Below are positions 24,238-33,210 of a stretch of 64,000 nt of DNA, piece after piece; the stretch's first letter is position 1; the number at the start of each line of letters is the position of its first letter. Under the pieces are notes generated by a model, which saw nothing but the letters and a program-made list of their open reading frames with translations, did not search any database and was not told the DNA's origin. Location: NCBI GenBank assembly GCA_030681675.1, contig JAUXRP010000015.1, positions 124,001-188,000 of the forward strand. The letters are read 5' to 3'. Source of the stretch: Candidatus Planktophila sp. Lineage in GTDB: Bacteria > Actinomycetota > Actinomycetes > Nanopelagicales > Nanopelagicaceae. Position numbers and translations under genes: made by a program.

Positions 24238-25653
24238 ATGAATACAAGAAGTGCAACTAAGAGAGTTGCCATCACAGCTATAGCAGGATTTGCTTTATTC
24301 ATAGCTATTCCTCTGATGCCTACTTTTGCGAGCACGTCGGCAGATGTAACACTCGGAATAAGTGCAAATTATTCACTTGTCTCGGGTGGGGTAATTGTTC
24401 TGGGTGTTTCCACCTCATTTACTGGGGTTGCGCCTATAAAAGGTGCTATTTCTCCTGGATCTACGAGCCCTGCAATCGTAAGTGCATTTACTACTGCAGG
24501 TCTCATAGCATTTGAAAACAATACCTCTGCCGCCGCAACAGCTCTCGCCGATATAACAACGGCGCGCAACTTGATTAACTCTTTGACGGCAACTACGACT
24601 ACGGCAGAAATAGGTGGAAAAACTTTTACTCCCGGGGTTTATGACACTCCAAGTAACGGGGCGCTAAGTATTGCGACGGTTCTGACATTAGATGGAGGCG
24701 GCAACTATAGCTCGGTCTTCATATTTAGAACCACTGCCGCATTTAATGTTGCGGCAAATCTGACGATTTCATATATAAATGGCGCGCAGCCATCTAATAT
24801 CTATTGGGTATCTGGGGCCGCAACCACTATCGGTGCAAATACAGTAATCCCCGGCAATTTCATATCGGGTGCGGCAATTTCAACTGGTGCATCATCAACA
24901 ATTTACGGATCGGTCTTAGGGCTTGGAGATGTGAATATCGGTGCTTCATCTTCAATCGTTCATAATGCAGTGCAACCTCAACCAGCAGCAACGGTTACTC
25001 CAGCAGCTGGCATTCAAGTTTTTATACCCGTTCCGGATCCTCCACAAAATTCCACAATCACTTCAATAACATCAGCCGAATGCTCAATATCTACGGGTTA
25101 CACAGCAGTTATCAGCGGAAATTTTCTTTCACCAGTAAATAACATTGGCGTTAATGGCATCAACGTCGCCGTAAATACCTGGTCACAGACTCCTACCCAG
25201 ATAGCGGTTAGCATTCCCGCAAGCAGCAAAACGACTTTTACTATCCAGTTATTTAATGGCCGGGCACCGGTGCTAGCCCCAATTAATTTTGTTTGCACAA
25301 CGCCAACGCCAACGCCAACGCCAACGCCAACGCCAACTCAAACGCCAACGCCAACGCCAACGCCAACCCCAACGCCAACGCCAACGCCAACGCCAACCCC
25401 AACGCCAACGCCAACGCCAACCCCAACTCAAACTCCAACGCCAACTCAAACTCCAACGCCAACGCCAACCCCAACGCCAACTCAAACGCCAACGCCAACG
25501 CCAACGCCAACCCCAACGCCAACGTTTGTGATCCTAGAACTGCCATCAATTGCGTCAATAACCCCTACGGATAAGGACTCGCTTCGAATAATTCTGAATA
25601 ACTTGGTCCCGGGGCAACAGATATTAATCACTTTGAAATCGGTAAAGCCATGA
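24238..25653 (+). CDS. Secreted ice-binding protein (DUF3494) with PT-rich linker (IBP1)
   Basis: A 471-aa secreted protein. The signal peptide ends near TFASTSA. The DUF3494 ice-binding domain (about 38-245) is a right-handed beta-solenoid seen as [56 protein letters not shown] and [15 protein letters not shown]. Next is a roughly 95-aa Ig-like domain (255-352) shared with IBP2, a Pro/Thr linker (about 353-440) and a short C-terminal beta segment. There is no LPxTG signal. Its stop overlaps the next gene's start (ATGA), tying it to the unknown membrane protein, which may be its export or anchoring partner. Confidence 0.85.
   Translation: MNTRSATKRVAITAIAGFALFIAIPLMPTFASTSADVTLGISANYSLVSGGVIVLGVSTSFTGVAPIKGAISPGSTSPAIVSAFTTAGLIAFENNTSAAATALADITTARNLINSLTATTTTAEIGGKTFTPGVYDTPSNGALSIATVLTLDGGGNYSSVFIFRTTAAFNVAANLTISYINGAQPSNIYWVSGAATTIGANTVIPGNFISGAAISTGASSTIYGSVLGLGDVNIGASSSIVHNAVQPQPAATVTPAAGIQVFIPVPDPPQNSTITSITSAECSISTGYTAVISGNFLSPVNNIGVNGINVAVNTWSQTPTQIAVSIPASSKTTFTIQLFNGRAPVLAPINFVCTTPTPTPTPTPTPTQTPTPTPTPTPTPTPTPTPTPTPTPTPTPTQTPTPTQTPTPTPTPTPTQTPTPTPTPTPTPTFVILELPSIASITPTDKDSLRIILNNLVPGQQILITLKSVKP
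25298..25524 (+). repeat. Hexanucleotide microsatellite encoding the Pro-Thr linker
   Basis: About 225 nt of tandem CCAACG units with CCAACC and CTCAAA variants, coding (Thr-Pro)n with scattered Gln-Thr-Pro. The length should vary by slippage in steps of two residues without a frameshift. All other frames through it are also open, producing spurious ORFs. Confidence 0.95.
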
Positions 25654-27344
25654 TTAGGAAAATCCTCCTTGGGGCATTTTTTCTTCTTAATTTTGCAACT
25701 GTCGCAGAAGCTGCTCAGAACCCTGATGAAATTTTATATCAAAGTATCACTCAGGCAGAGGCTGAGGAACTCAATATTGAAATCCCATCGAATGAACCTT
25801 CAGGCTATAAAAGCCTTGAAGTACAAATTTCCGGAATGGGCAAGAAGGCGCAGTTCAAGAGAATTTTGTTTTGTAAAAATATTGATGGTGTAATTCACTG
25901 GAATAATATTTGTGAGGACTTAAAAGCACTTGCTGCGCAAACTTCGCTAGAGAATGCAAGTAAAAGAAGTGAACTTCCAAAATATGATCCATTTAAAAAT
26001 CCAAAACAAACCACGAATACCGCAATCGTTGCTTTTGCTGCACTGTCTGTTGTAACTGGGGCCGGAGCTCTAGCTACACAGATTTTGGATAGATCAACAC
26101 CTATAACCCCATCGGAGAGTGATTCACAAGGATACTTAACTGGCCTTTCAAAAGGGGCTGCTCTTATTGCAACTACCCATTTGGGTCGTGGTGATAAGTC
26201 AAAACTGTGGACCAAGCCAATAAATCAAAAGATGGATAATCTCGTAACCAGGATCGGCAATCGCATCTCTGGTTTTTCTCCCTTAGCAACTCGAATTCTC
26301 TCTGATGGAAACTATCAGCGCTCACTCATTGGTCCATACTCCTTACTAATCTATCCCTTCGCTATTGGATTAGGAATATTTTCTAGTCTGAGTCTTCAAC
26401 AAGACGCATTACCACCAAGTCTCGGACTAATACTTATGATGATGATTGTAGGAACACTAGATGCTTTGGCTGGGCTCCTAGCATCCACCACATTTGCCTT
26501 ATCTGTATTGATGGGAGGTCATTACACGGACCTCAACTCGGTTTTAACTGTTGCCGGTGTTTGCCTTTTAGCTTTTAGCCCAGCACTTCTTGCTGGTGCA
26601 TTTCGGCCGTTCAGAAGAACTGTATGGGATTTTACTTCTCTTTGGGAACGTGGAACCGACTATGTGGTGGCGAGTGTCTTGACTGGCTGGGTAGTACAAC
26701 AAATCGTATTGGGACTCCCGGGACTTGCTGGTTTACAACTACCATTAACAATTCATGCTCGTACGCTTGCACTTTTTGCTGCAGGTTTAGTAATCGTAAG
26801 ATTTGCTCTAGAAGATTTGTCAACAACTCTCTTCCCACTTCGCTTAATAGCGCTTCAGCCTTCATACAGAGAAAGAACAATTGCCCAGCAGGGCTTCGCT
26901 GCAATGTTCAAAGTCATAGTATTTGGCGTAGTTGCAGGAAAATTTATCGGAATCTCCATTGCACTTGTTATTGGTGTTATTTTATTTAGCCTTCCTCTTC
27001 TTATGGGAATATTTGAAGACAGATTCCCAAAATCCGAAAAGATAGAGCGATGGATGCCTACAGGTATTATTGAAATGCTTGTGATGACGATAAGTGGATA
27101 TTTCATAGCAATTGCAATTCAGGATCGATACCCAAATGCACGTACATATGTGCTTACTAGTTTTGTCATTCTGAGTCTCCCCGGATTTACTCTGAAGATT
27201 TTGGCTTTGTTTGGAAAAGAAGGTGCCAAAGATTGGCGCATAACTAGAATCGGTAAACTTACGTATCGGGTAGTTGGAGTTATGGCTTTGAGTATCCTGA
27301 TTTATATAGTTATGAGTGGGCTTCTAATTTCAAATACAGTGTGA
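25650..27344 (+). CDS. Unrecognised polytopic membrane protein paired with IBP1
   Basis: A 564-aa protein. A signal peptide (to about residue 22) is followed by a roughly 100-aa extracellular domain with two cysteines (LFCKN and NNICEDL), and then by about ten hydrophobic segments from residue 127 ([17 protein letters not shown]) to the end ([20 protein letters not shown]). A cytosolic-type loop near 165-225 is basic. No transporter or enzyme motif is recognised. The 4-nt overlap with IBP1 indicates coupled translation and a shared job, perhaps surface retention or export of the ice-binding protein (inference). Confidence 0.75.
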   Translation: MIRKILLGAFFLLNFATVAEAAQNPDEILYQSITQAEAEELNIEIPSNEPSGYKSLEVQISGMGKKAQFKRILFCKNIDGVIHWNNICEDLKALAAQTSLENASKRSELPKYDPFKNPKQTTNTAIVAFAALSVVTGAGALATQILDRSTPITPSESDSQGYLTGLSKGAALIATTHLGRGDKSKLWTKPINQKMDNLVTRIGNRISGFSPLATRILSDGNYQRSLIGPYSLLIYPFAIGLGIFSSLSLQQDALPPSLGLILMMMIVGTLDALAGLLASTTFALSVLMGGHYTDLNSVLTVAGVCLLAFSPALLAGAFRPFRRTVWDFTSLWERGTDYVVASVLTGWVVQQIVLGLPGLAGLQLPLTIHARTLALFAAGLVIVRFALEDLSTTLFPLRLIALQPSYRERTIAQQGFAAMFKVIVFGVVAGKFIGISIALVIGVILFSLPLLMGIFEDRFPKSEKIERWMPTGIIEMLVMTISGYFIAIAIQDRYPNARTYVLTSFVILSLPGFTLKILALFGKEGAKDWRITRIGKLTYRVVGVMALSILIYIVMSGLLISNTV

Positions 27345-27524
27345 ATTAGATGAATCCTTCATGGCCTTTAGTACCTTTCTTTGCGAAAACGTGACTTTAA
27401 ATATAAAGAACTTTAATTGATTTTGTTTGTACTGTGAAAACCCAATATACATTGCTTTTAGATGTATTCTGAAAATCACAGCACCATCGAGTGCATCGAG
27501 ATTCATTCTTAGAAACGAAAAAAA
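27316..27524 (+). repeat. Leader block, copy 1 of tandem duplication
   Basis: A 209-nt block running from the last 29 nt of the membrane-protein gene to the IBP2 start codon. It is repeated, with divergence but the same length, at 28992-29200 ahead of IBP3. Shared landmarks are TGAATCnTTCATG, CTTTCTTTGCG, GGTGTAT/GATGTAT followed by a -10-like TATTCT/TATCAT, and the A8 run directly before ATG. It likely carries the promoter of both ice-binding genes. Confidence 0.8.
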
Positions 27525-28850
27525 ATGAGCAACACCAAAACAAAAATTTCTAAATTTAAAATATTTACAGCAATCGGTTTCATTGCAGCTCTATTTGCAG
27601 GCTTCTTCCCTGGCACTGCACTTGCCGCAGAGACAGCATTAAACATGGGCACAGCTTCCACGTATGGGGTGTTAGCAAAAACTGCAGTTACAAGTTCTAC
27701 TCCATCCGGAATATCTGGAACAGGTGGAGGAGATTTAGGTTCCGGTGATGCAATCTCACCAACTGGAACTATTACTCGAACTGGAGCGACCATTCTTGGT
27801 GGGGCAGCAATTACTGCACTCACAGCAGCATCTAATGCTTTGGCAGATACTCGTGGTGGAACGGTAAGCGGCGTAGAACTTGGTGCAGGTCGAACGATCA
27901 CACCTGGCGCTTATACCAATGGGACTCTTGAAATCAATGGCGCATTGACATTAGATGGACTGGGCAACTCTTCTGCTGTCTTCATTTTTCGTGCGGCTTC
28001 AACTTTAACTACTGGAGCATCGAGTACAGTCTTACTAACAAATGGCGCACAAGCCTGTAATGTCTTTTGGCAGATTGGTAGTTCGGCAACACTTGGAACT
28101 AGTTCAACAATAGTCGGTCATGTCATCGCCTCAGCATCGGTAAGCACTGGTGCAAGCACTACAGTTAATGGGCAACTCATTGGAACCACAGGCGGTGTTT
28201 CACTCGGCGGCACAACAATTGTCAATAACTCTTGTACAACACCAACACCAACACCAACACCAACTTCATCGGGCACTTCGGTATTTGTACCGATACCGGT
28301 TCCACCTCAGGACTCAAAAATTACTTCAGTTACACCGATTATTTGCTCCACTGCTGGATACAAAGTGTTGGTGAATGGATTCTTCCCAACTAAAATTACG
28401 AACATTGGTGTTGACGGCATAAATATCGTTCCGAGTCGATGGACGCAGACATCTTCGCAAGTAGTGATAACAATTCCACCGACCTCCAAGAAATCCTTTT
28501 TCGTTCGAATCTTTAATGGTCGAGCACCGGTAATGGCTTTCCAGTATTTTGACTGCATTAAACCTGCAGTCATTGTCCCAATAGTTACACCAACACCTAC
28601 ACCTACACCAGTCGTGACACCAACTCCAACACCAACACCTGTTGTGACACCAACACCAACACCAACACCAACACCAACACCAACACCAACACCAGTGGTG
28701 ACTCCAACACCAACACCAGTTGTTGAAACTGTTACTGGTGGAAAACTTCCAAAAACCTCAACTCCTCTGGGAAATGTATTGCTAATTGGAGGAGCGCTAA
28801 TTTTGCTAAGCGGGATTGGTTTTGCTTCACGAAAGATCCGGGTTAAGTGA
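27525..28850 (+). CDS. Cell-wall-anchored ice-binding protein (DUF3494, LPKTS) (IBP2)
   Basis: A 441-aa surface protein. The signal peptide ends at FPGTALAAE. The DUF3494 domain (about 36-235) contains [14 protein letters not shown]-like repeats, [19 protein letters not shown] and [21 protein letters not shown]. The Ig-like domain shared with IBP1 (about 248-345) and a Thr-Pro linker follow. The C-terminus is a complete sorting signal: LPKTS, a hydrophobic helix ([16 protein letters not shown]) and the basic tail RKIRVK. Binding ice at the cell surface would hold cells near ice or limit recrystallisation. The nearby sortase is the likely anchor enzyme. Confidence 0.9.
   Translation: MSNTKTKISKFKIFTAIGFIAALFAGFFPGTALAAETALNMGTASTYGVLAKTAVTSSTPSGISGTGGGDLGSGDAISPTGTITRTGATILGGAAITALTAASNALADTRGGTVSGVELGAGRTITPGAYTNGTLEINGALTLDGLGNSSAVFIFRAASTLTTGASSTVLLTNGAQACNVFWQIGSSATLGTSSTIVGHVIASASVSTGASTTVNGQLIGTTGGVSLGGTTIVNNSCTTPTPTPTPTSSGTSVFVPIPVPPQDSKITSVTPIICSTAGYKVLVNGFFPTKITNIGVDGINIVPSRWTQTSSQVVITIPPTSKKSFFVRIFNGRAPVMAFQYFDCIKPAVIVPIVTPTPTPTPVVTPTPTPTPVVTPTPTPTPTPTPTPTPVVTPTPTPVVETVTGGKLPKTSTPLGNVLLIGGALILLSGIGFASRKIRVK
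28588..28716 (+). repeat. Thr-Pro-coding repeat in IBP2
   Basis: Tandem ACACCA/ACTCCA hexamers interrupted by GTCGTG or GTTGTG (Val-Val). They encode the linker between the Ig-like domain and the LPKTS signal. The codon choice (ACA) differs from the ACG used in IBP1, so the two linkers expanded independently. Confidence 0.9.
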
Positions 28851-28871
28851 ACAATCTATCAATCCAAAGTA

Positions 28872-28991
28872 ATGCCTAGCAAAAAGAAGGAATGCTTGAT
28901 CGTAACCCTTTCAGTTATTTTTTTAACTGCAAGGGTTGCGGTCGTGGCATATCTTGGATATCAAACTTATTCATCGAGTAATGTAAATTAA
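28872..28991 (+). pseudogene. Truncated sortase relic
   Basis: A 39-codon frame whose bases match the first part of the intact sortase at 30110: CTTGATCGTAACCCTTTCAG is shared, then TTAACTGCAaGGGTTGCGGTC. It encodes only the N-terminal cytosolic tip and membrane helix (LIVTLSVIFLTARVAVVAY) and stops at TAA 28989, one base before the second leader block begins. It is the left junction of the tandem duplication, not a functional enzyme. Confidence 0.88.
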
Positions 28992-29200
28992 GAGGGCTTA
29001 AAATTGCGAATACCGTGTCAATTATATGAATCTTTCATGAGTTTTTGTATCTTTCTTTGCGGATATGTGACTTTGAGACTCAAGCACCTGCTTAGAATTT
29101 GCATTACCTTAGAAAACACCATATAGACAGCTTTTTGGTGTATCATGAAAATTACAGCGCCATCGCGTGCATCAAGCATCATTCTTAGAATCGAAAAAAA
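28992..29200 (+). repeat. Leader block, copy 2 of tandem duplication
   Basis: A 209-nt counterpart of 27316-27524, including the remnant of the 3' end of the membrane-protein gene (GAGGGCTTAAAATTGCGAAT aligned to GTGGGCTTCTAATTTCAAAT). It ends with A8-ATG at IBP3. It fills most of the gene-free stretch 28851-29200 together with the sortase relic. Confidence 0.8.
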
Positions 29201-30088
29201 ATGAGCAATACCCAAACAAGAATTTCTAAATTTAAAATATTTGCTGTCATAGGTTTCACTGCAGCTCTATTTGTAGGCTTCTTTCCTGGCACTGCAAGTG
29301 CAGCAGAGACACCTTTGAATATGGGCACAGCTTCTTCATATGCGGTCCTAGCTAGTGCAGGAATTACAAGCGCTACCGCTTCAGGAATTTCCGGTACCGC
29401 AGGAGGAAATATAGGCGTGGGTAATGCAACTGCGCCATCTGGCACCATCGCTTTAACTGGATCAACTGTTCTTGGAGGAGCATCACTTGCAGCACTCACG
29501 GCTGCCTCTGGAGCTTTGGCCGAAAGTCGTGGCGGAACTGTAACTGGAGTTGAACTAGGTGCAGGTCGAACGATTACACCTGGTGCATATAACAATCCAA
29601 CACTTGCAATCAATGGTGTATTAACACTAGATGGACTGGGCGACTCGACCGCGGTATTTATATTTCGTTCAGCATCGACATTAATTACTGGTTCATCAAG
29701 TTCCGTTCTACTAACAAATGGCGCACAAGCCTGTAATGTCTTTTGGCAGATCGGAAGTTCTGCAACACTTGGTACTAGTTCATCGATTGTTGGACATGTA
29801 ATCGCCTCTGCATCGGTAACCACAGGTACAAGTACTACAGTGAATGGTCAACTGATTGGAACTACAGGCGCTGTCACTCTCGGAGGCACTACAATTGTCA
29901 ATAACTCCTGTGCTGCACCAGTTGTGACACCAACACCAACACCAACACCAACACCTGTGGATGAGACAACAACGGGTGGAGAACTCCCAGCAACGTCTTC
30001 ACCATGGGGGAATCTATTACTCGCTGGTGGAGGATTAATTTTGCTAAGTGGCGCTGGTTTTACTTCACGTAAAATCTGGGTCAAATAA
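29201..30088 (+). CDS. Cell-wall-anchored ice-binding protein (DUF3494, LPATS) (IBP3)
   Basis: A 295-aa paralogue of IBP2. The signal peptide ends at FPGTASAAE. The DUF3494 domain (about 36-235) holds [37 protein letters not shown] and [21 protein letters not shown]. Only a short [12 protein letters not shown] linker separates it from the sorting signal LPATS, hydrophobic helix and RKIWVK tail, because the Ig-like domain of IBP2 is absent. The ice-binding face would therefore sit closer to the wall. It lies 21 nt upstream of the intact sortase. Confidence 0.9.
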   Translation: MSNTQTRISKFKIFAVIGFTAALFVGFFPGTASAAETPLNMGTASSYAVLASAGITSATASGISGTAGGNIGVGNATAPSGTIALTGSTVLGGASLAALTAASGALAESRGGTVTGVELGAGRTITPGAYNNPTLAINGVLTLDGLGDSTAVFIFRSASTLITGSSSSVLLTNGAQACNVFWQIGSSATLGTSSSIVGHVIASASVTTGTSTTVNGQLIGTTGAVTLGGTTIVNNSCAAPVVTPTPTPTPTPVDETTTGGELPATSSPWGNLLLAGGGLILLSGAGFTSRKIWVK

Positions 30089-30109
30089 GTAATCTATAAA
30101 CCTACGCCG

Positions 30110-30706
30110 ATGGCTCGTAAAAAGTATGCCCGATTGATCGTAACCCTTTCAGTTATTTCATTAACTGCAGGGGTTGCGGTCTCGGCATATGCTGGATATC
30201 AAATTCAATCCACTAAGGCTGAAATTGGCAAAACTTACATTGATGCAGCCGAGTTGAGTTGGATAAAAGAAGCAAACGAAGAGTTAGCTGTTAAATCACG
30301 CGTTACTACCGGAACTTTTTTAGGCACAATAAATATCCCCACTATCAATAAAACATTCAATATTTTTGAGGGTACAGAATCGAAACAACTGGATAAAGGT
30401 GTTGGGCATTACGTAAAAAGTGTGATGCCTGGAGTCGCAGACAACTCTGTATTAGCGGGTCACCGAGACACAGTTTTTGCGGAGTTAGGTAAAGTAAAAC
30501 TTGGCGAATTGATTAAAATAAGAGTACGTGAAGGCAGTTTTGTTTATAAAGTGTCAGCAATTCGCATTGTAGATAAAAATGATCGAACCGTAATTGTTCC
30601 AACCCCTGATGCAACCTTGACTCTCTCTACCTGTTTTCCATTTTCATATATTGGTAATGCCCCTAAAAGATATATTGTCAGCGCAAAGTTAATTCCCTCA
30701 ACATAA
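30110..30706 (+). CDS. Class D-like sortase
   Basis: A 198-aa membrane-anchored transpeptidase that links LPxT-type proteins to the cell wall. One N-terminal helix (about 8-30) is followed by the sortase barrel. Catalytic residues are His118 in VLAGHRDT, Cys175 in TLSTCFPF and Arg187 in APKRYIV. The TLSTC and YIGNAPKRYIV pattern points to class D. The substrates are very probably IBP2 and IBP3 immediately upstream. Its 5' end has a truncated duplicate at 28872. Confidence 0.92.
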   Translation: MARKKYARLIVTLSVISLTAGVAVSAYAGYQIQSTKAEIGKTYIDAAELSWIKEANEELAVKSRVTTGTFLGTINIPTINKTFNIFEGTESKQLDKGVGHYVKSVMPGVADNSVLAGHRDTVFAELGKVKLGELIKIRVREGSFVYKVSAIRIVDKNDRTVIVPTPDATLTLSTCFPFSYIGNAPKRYIVSAKLIPST

Positions 30707-30876
30707 TAATTGGGCCAAGCATCTGTGCGATGCTTATTTAGAAGAGAAGTTTTTAAGTATTCTTAACAAGCCAATTGCTAGGCGGGATTCGAGGATCTCG
30801 ATGCTCACACTTGCGAGCTATTCTGGATGGATCGCGTGCATGCTGAATAATTTGTAGTTGTGCGGCCGCCTTTAAT

Positions 30877-32148
30877 CTAAAAAATAAGTTTGAAGGTATA
30901 TCCAGCGAGATTTTTCTTGACTGATATCGATGCATTCCCTGTTAAGGATGTTTTACCAGCAATTGAAATAGTTTTTGAACCCTTCTTCGTGGCAATCACC
31001 TTAAATCGAAAGTTTTTTGCACTTGAATTTATTGTTAAGATATAAATTGAAGAAGTGATTTTCTTAGCCGTCACAGTTCCCTTAGGAGTCGCAGAATTTG
31101 AATCTTCTTTTGTTGGGGCAGGAGTAGTACTTTTGGTAGATGAACTACTTGGAAGTGGCTTAGCCGCCTCTGGCATTCCAAATGTATAAATCCCAGTTTG
31201 AGAAGTTACAACCTTCTTTGCTCCATCAGCACTAATTAGTACTTGGTAAGTGCTAGTAACCGGGCTATCTATAAACCATGAAGCTCCAAAATCATTTGAA
31301 CTATAGACATTTCCGTTATATGCCCCGGCTATCAGAAATTTCCCATCAGTCGAGATCGAAATACCTTGCCAATACTTGTTTAACTCTGGTGCACGCATAA
31401 CCCAGGTTGCTCCTGAGTCAACAGATGTAAATATATATCCAGGGTTTGCATATGTGACGGCGGCTAAGAGATTACCAGTTGGATTTGAGGCAACTGCATA
31501 CCAAAGCCGAACTTGGTCTCTTGCAATCCATGAACTACCAGAATCCGAAGATGTATAGATTTGATTGTCACGTGTAACCGCCACTAATTTCGTTCCGTCA
31601 CTGGATGATGCAACTGAGCGCCAAAATAAAGTTGATGCATGAGCAGACCACGAGTTTCCCGAATCAGAAGATGTAAAGATTTGGCCAGGTTCGACAATTG
31701 CCACTAACTTTGAACCGTCTGCAGAAGTTGCAACGCCAGACCAAGGCCGTTTACTCTCATGAGCGTTCCAAGTCTTTCCGGAATCAGCTGAAGTCATTAT
31801 TTGGCTATCTTGTGCAACTGCCACCATTCGAGATCCATCATTGGAAATTGCAACTCCGGTCCAGTATCTAAATGTCTCTCGGACAGTCCATGTGTTTCCG
31901 TGGTCGCTAGAAACCAGCAATCGACCACCGCCGACCCACCCAGTCGCTTCGGCTCCTATAATTGTTGAGCCATCGGGAGTCATCGCTGCAAAACTACAGG
32001 CACAACTCTCTTTTATTAGTCTCCATCCTGAATCTGCGGACGAGGCTTGTACGAATGACAGCGAAGCCGTGAGTGTAAATGAGAGAGCTAAACTCAAAAT
32101 TAAGAGAGATTTACTTTTGGCTCTTGAAGAAATTGGTTTGGTAAACAT
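30877..32148 (-). CDS. Secreted Asp-box (BNR) beta-propeller protein
   Basis: A 423-aa secreted protein. After the signal peptide (LLILSLALSFTLTASLSF) there are six regular Asp-box repeats of the form S-x-D-x-G-x-x-W (SSDHGNTW, SADSGKTW, SSDSGNSW, SSDSGSSW, SVDSGATW, SNDFGASW) that should build a six- or seven-bladed propeller. A Ser/Thr-rich linker and a C-terminal beta domain (about 355-423) follow. No sialidase catalytic residues are evident, so a binding or scaffold role is more likely. ATG 32148 follows GGAG; the longer frame to 32172 lacks this. Confidence 0.75.
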   Translation of the reverse strand: MFTKPISSRAKSKSLLILSLALSFTLTASLSFVQASSADSGWRLIKESCACSFAAMTPDGSTIIGAEATGWVGGGRLLVSSDHGNTWTVRETFRYWTGVAISNDGSRMVAVAQDSQIMTSADSGKTWNAHESKRPWSGVATSADGSKLVAIVEPGQIFTSSDSGNSWSAHASTLFWRSVASSSDGTKLVAVTRDNQIYTSSDSGSSWIARDQVRLWYAVASNPTGNLLAAVTYANPGYIFTSVDSGATWVMRAPELNKYWQGISISTDGKFLIAGAYNGNVYSSNDFGASWFIDSPVTSTYQVLISADGAKKVVTSQTGIYTFGMPEAAKPLPSSSSTKSTTPAPTKEDSNSATPKGTVTAKKITSSIYILTINSSAKNFRFKVIATKKGSKTISIAGKTSLTGNASISVKKNLAGYTFKLIF

Positions 32149-32351
32149 GATGTGCTCCAGAGTGAACCACACAATATGGTTTCGCCCATGACTCTACGCC
32201 TGCCGGAGTATTTGTAGTAATGTGTATCCAATAAATTTATCCAAATTCTTTTATTGTGAGTGCCTTCACTCATACTAAAAGCTTTACTTATGAATGTGTG
32301 GGCTAAGTTTACAAAAAGAGCGAGATGGAGATTTAAGGATAGAATTATAGA

Positions 32352-32834
32352 ATGAGTTCCACTCCTAATCCTGTTAGAGCTGAAATTATCAATTCTGGAA
32401 ATCCGAAAATTAAATCTGCCCGAATAACCATTAATGCCCCAGTTGGCAAGATATTCAATTTGTTAACGGATCCAAAACGACATGTAGATTTTGATGGTAC
32501 AAAAACAATTCAAAGTAATTTTAGCGGTCCCGAGCGATTAGAGCTTGGTTCGAAATTTGGTATGCACATGAAACTTGGCATTAATTATAAAATCCTAAAC
32601 AAAGTAGTTGAGTTCGAAGAGAATCGATTGATTGCATGGCGACACTTAGGACGTTGGCGATGGAGATATGAACTTAAAGCAATTTCTCCCACCCAAACTG
32701 AAGTTACTGAATCATTTGATGGAACTACCTCAATTTCACAGCTCTGGCTGAAAGCAAGAAAAGCCTACCCTTGGACACAAATTGCAGTTGCTAAAACCTT
32801 GGTTCGACTTAAAGAAATGGCAGAACGGGAATAG
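32352..32834 (+). CDS. SRPBCC-family protein
   Basis: A 160-aa START/Bet v1-fold protein with a likely hydrophobic ligand pocket. The start of the fold is KSARITINAPVGKIFNLLTDP. Later NRLIAWRHLG and TQTEVTESFDG match polyketide-cyclase/dehydrase-like members. The ligand is unknown. It stands alone, between the divergent Asp-box gene and the small cysteine protein. Confidence 0.78.
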   Translation: MSSTPNPVRAEIINSGNPKIKSARITINAPVGKIFNLLTDPKRHVDFDGTKTIQSNFSGPERLELGSKFGMHMKLGINYKILNKVVEFEENRLIAWRHLGRWRWRYELKAISPTQTEVTESFDGTTSISQLWLKARKAYPWTQIAVAKTLVRLKEMAERE

Positions 32835-32928
32835 AGGCTAATTAACATGGTAACCAGTCGAAGTTCCGAGCAGGTTTTACCCATTACTCAATACGGGTGC
32901 TATTGCCATATCTTCGGCGTTAAATAGA

Positions 32929-33117
32929 ATGATTCTCGAAGCCACTATTTCTTGCCCTACGTGCGGTCATAAGAAAAGCGAAATAATGCCGCTTGATGCC
33001 TGCCAGTTTTTCTATACCTGCACCAAATGCCAAGAGATTTTAAAACCTCTCTCGGGTGACTGTTGCGTATTTTGTTCCTATGCAGATGCATTATGTCCCT
33101 CCAAACAAACAAATTAA
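32929..33117 (+). CDS. GDCCVFCSY-type small cysteine protein (metal associated)
   Basis: A 62-aa protein with nine cysteines: CPTC near the start, a CTKC pair, then the family motif GDCCVFCSYADALCP. Proteins with GDCCVFCSYG are usually found in copper or mercury resistance loci and presumably bind soft metal ions through these thiols. The position next to a multicopper oxidase and a copper ATPase fits. It is convergent with the oxidase. Confidence 0.8.
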   Translation: MILEATISCPTCGHKKSEIMPLDACQFFYTCTKCQEILKPLSGDCCVFCSYADALCPSKQTN

Positions 33118-33210
33118 CGGTTAGGAAGTGAGGATTCTCGAAAATGGGGCAACGAATCTGTTTATGACTCGATAGCGGCAGAGCTTGCTTGGAAGCGAAC
33201 GATTAATTTT

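Noticed and set aside
25298-25524. Possible CRISPR array
   Set aside because: The units are contiguous hexamers with no unique spacers, and they encode a Pro-Thr linker.
25273-25574. Several long frames on both strands through the hexamer repeat
   Set aside because: A six-base tandem repeat keeps all frames open. Only the frame continuous with the DUF3494 protein has a signal peptide and domains.
29185-29823. 212-aa minus-strand frame
   Set aside because: Antisense of IBP3; its Val/Pro/Ala-rich composition results from the repetitive ice-binding domain.
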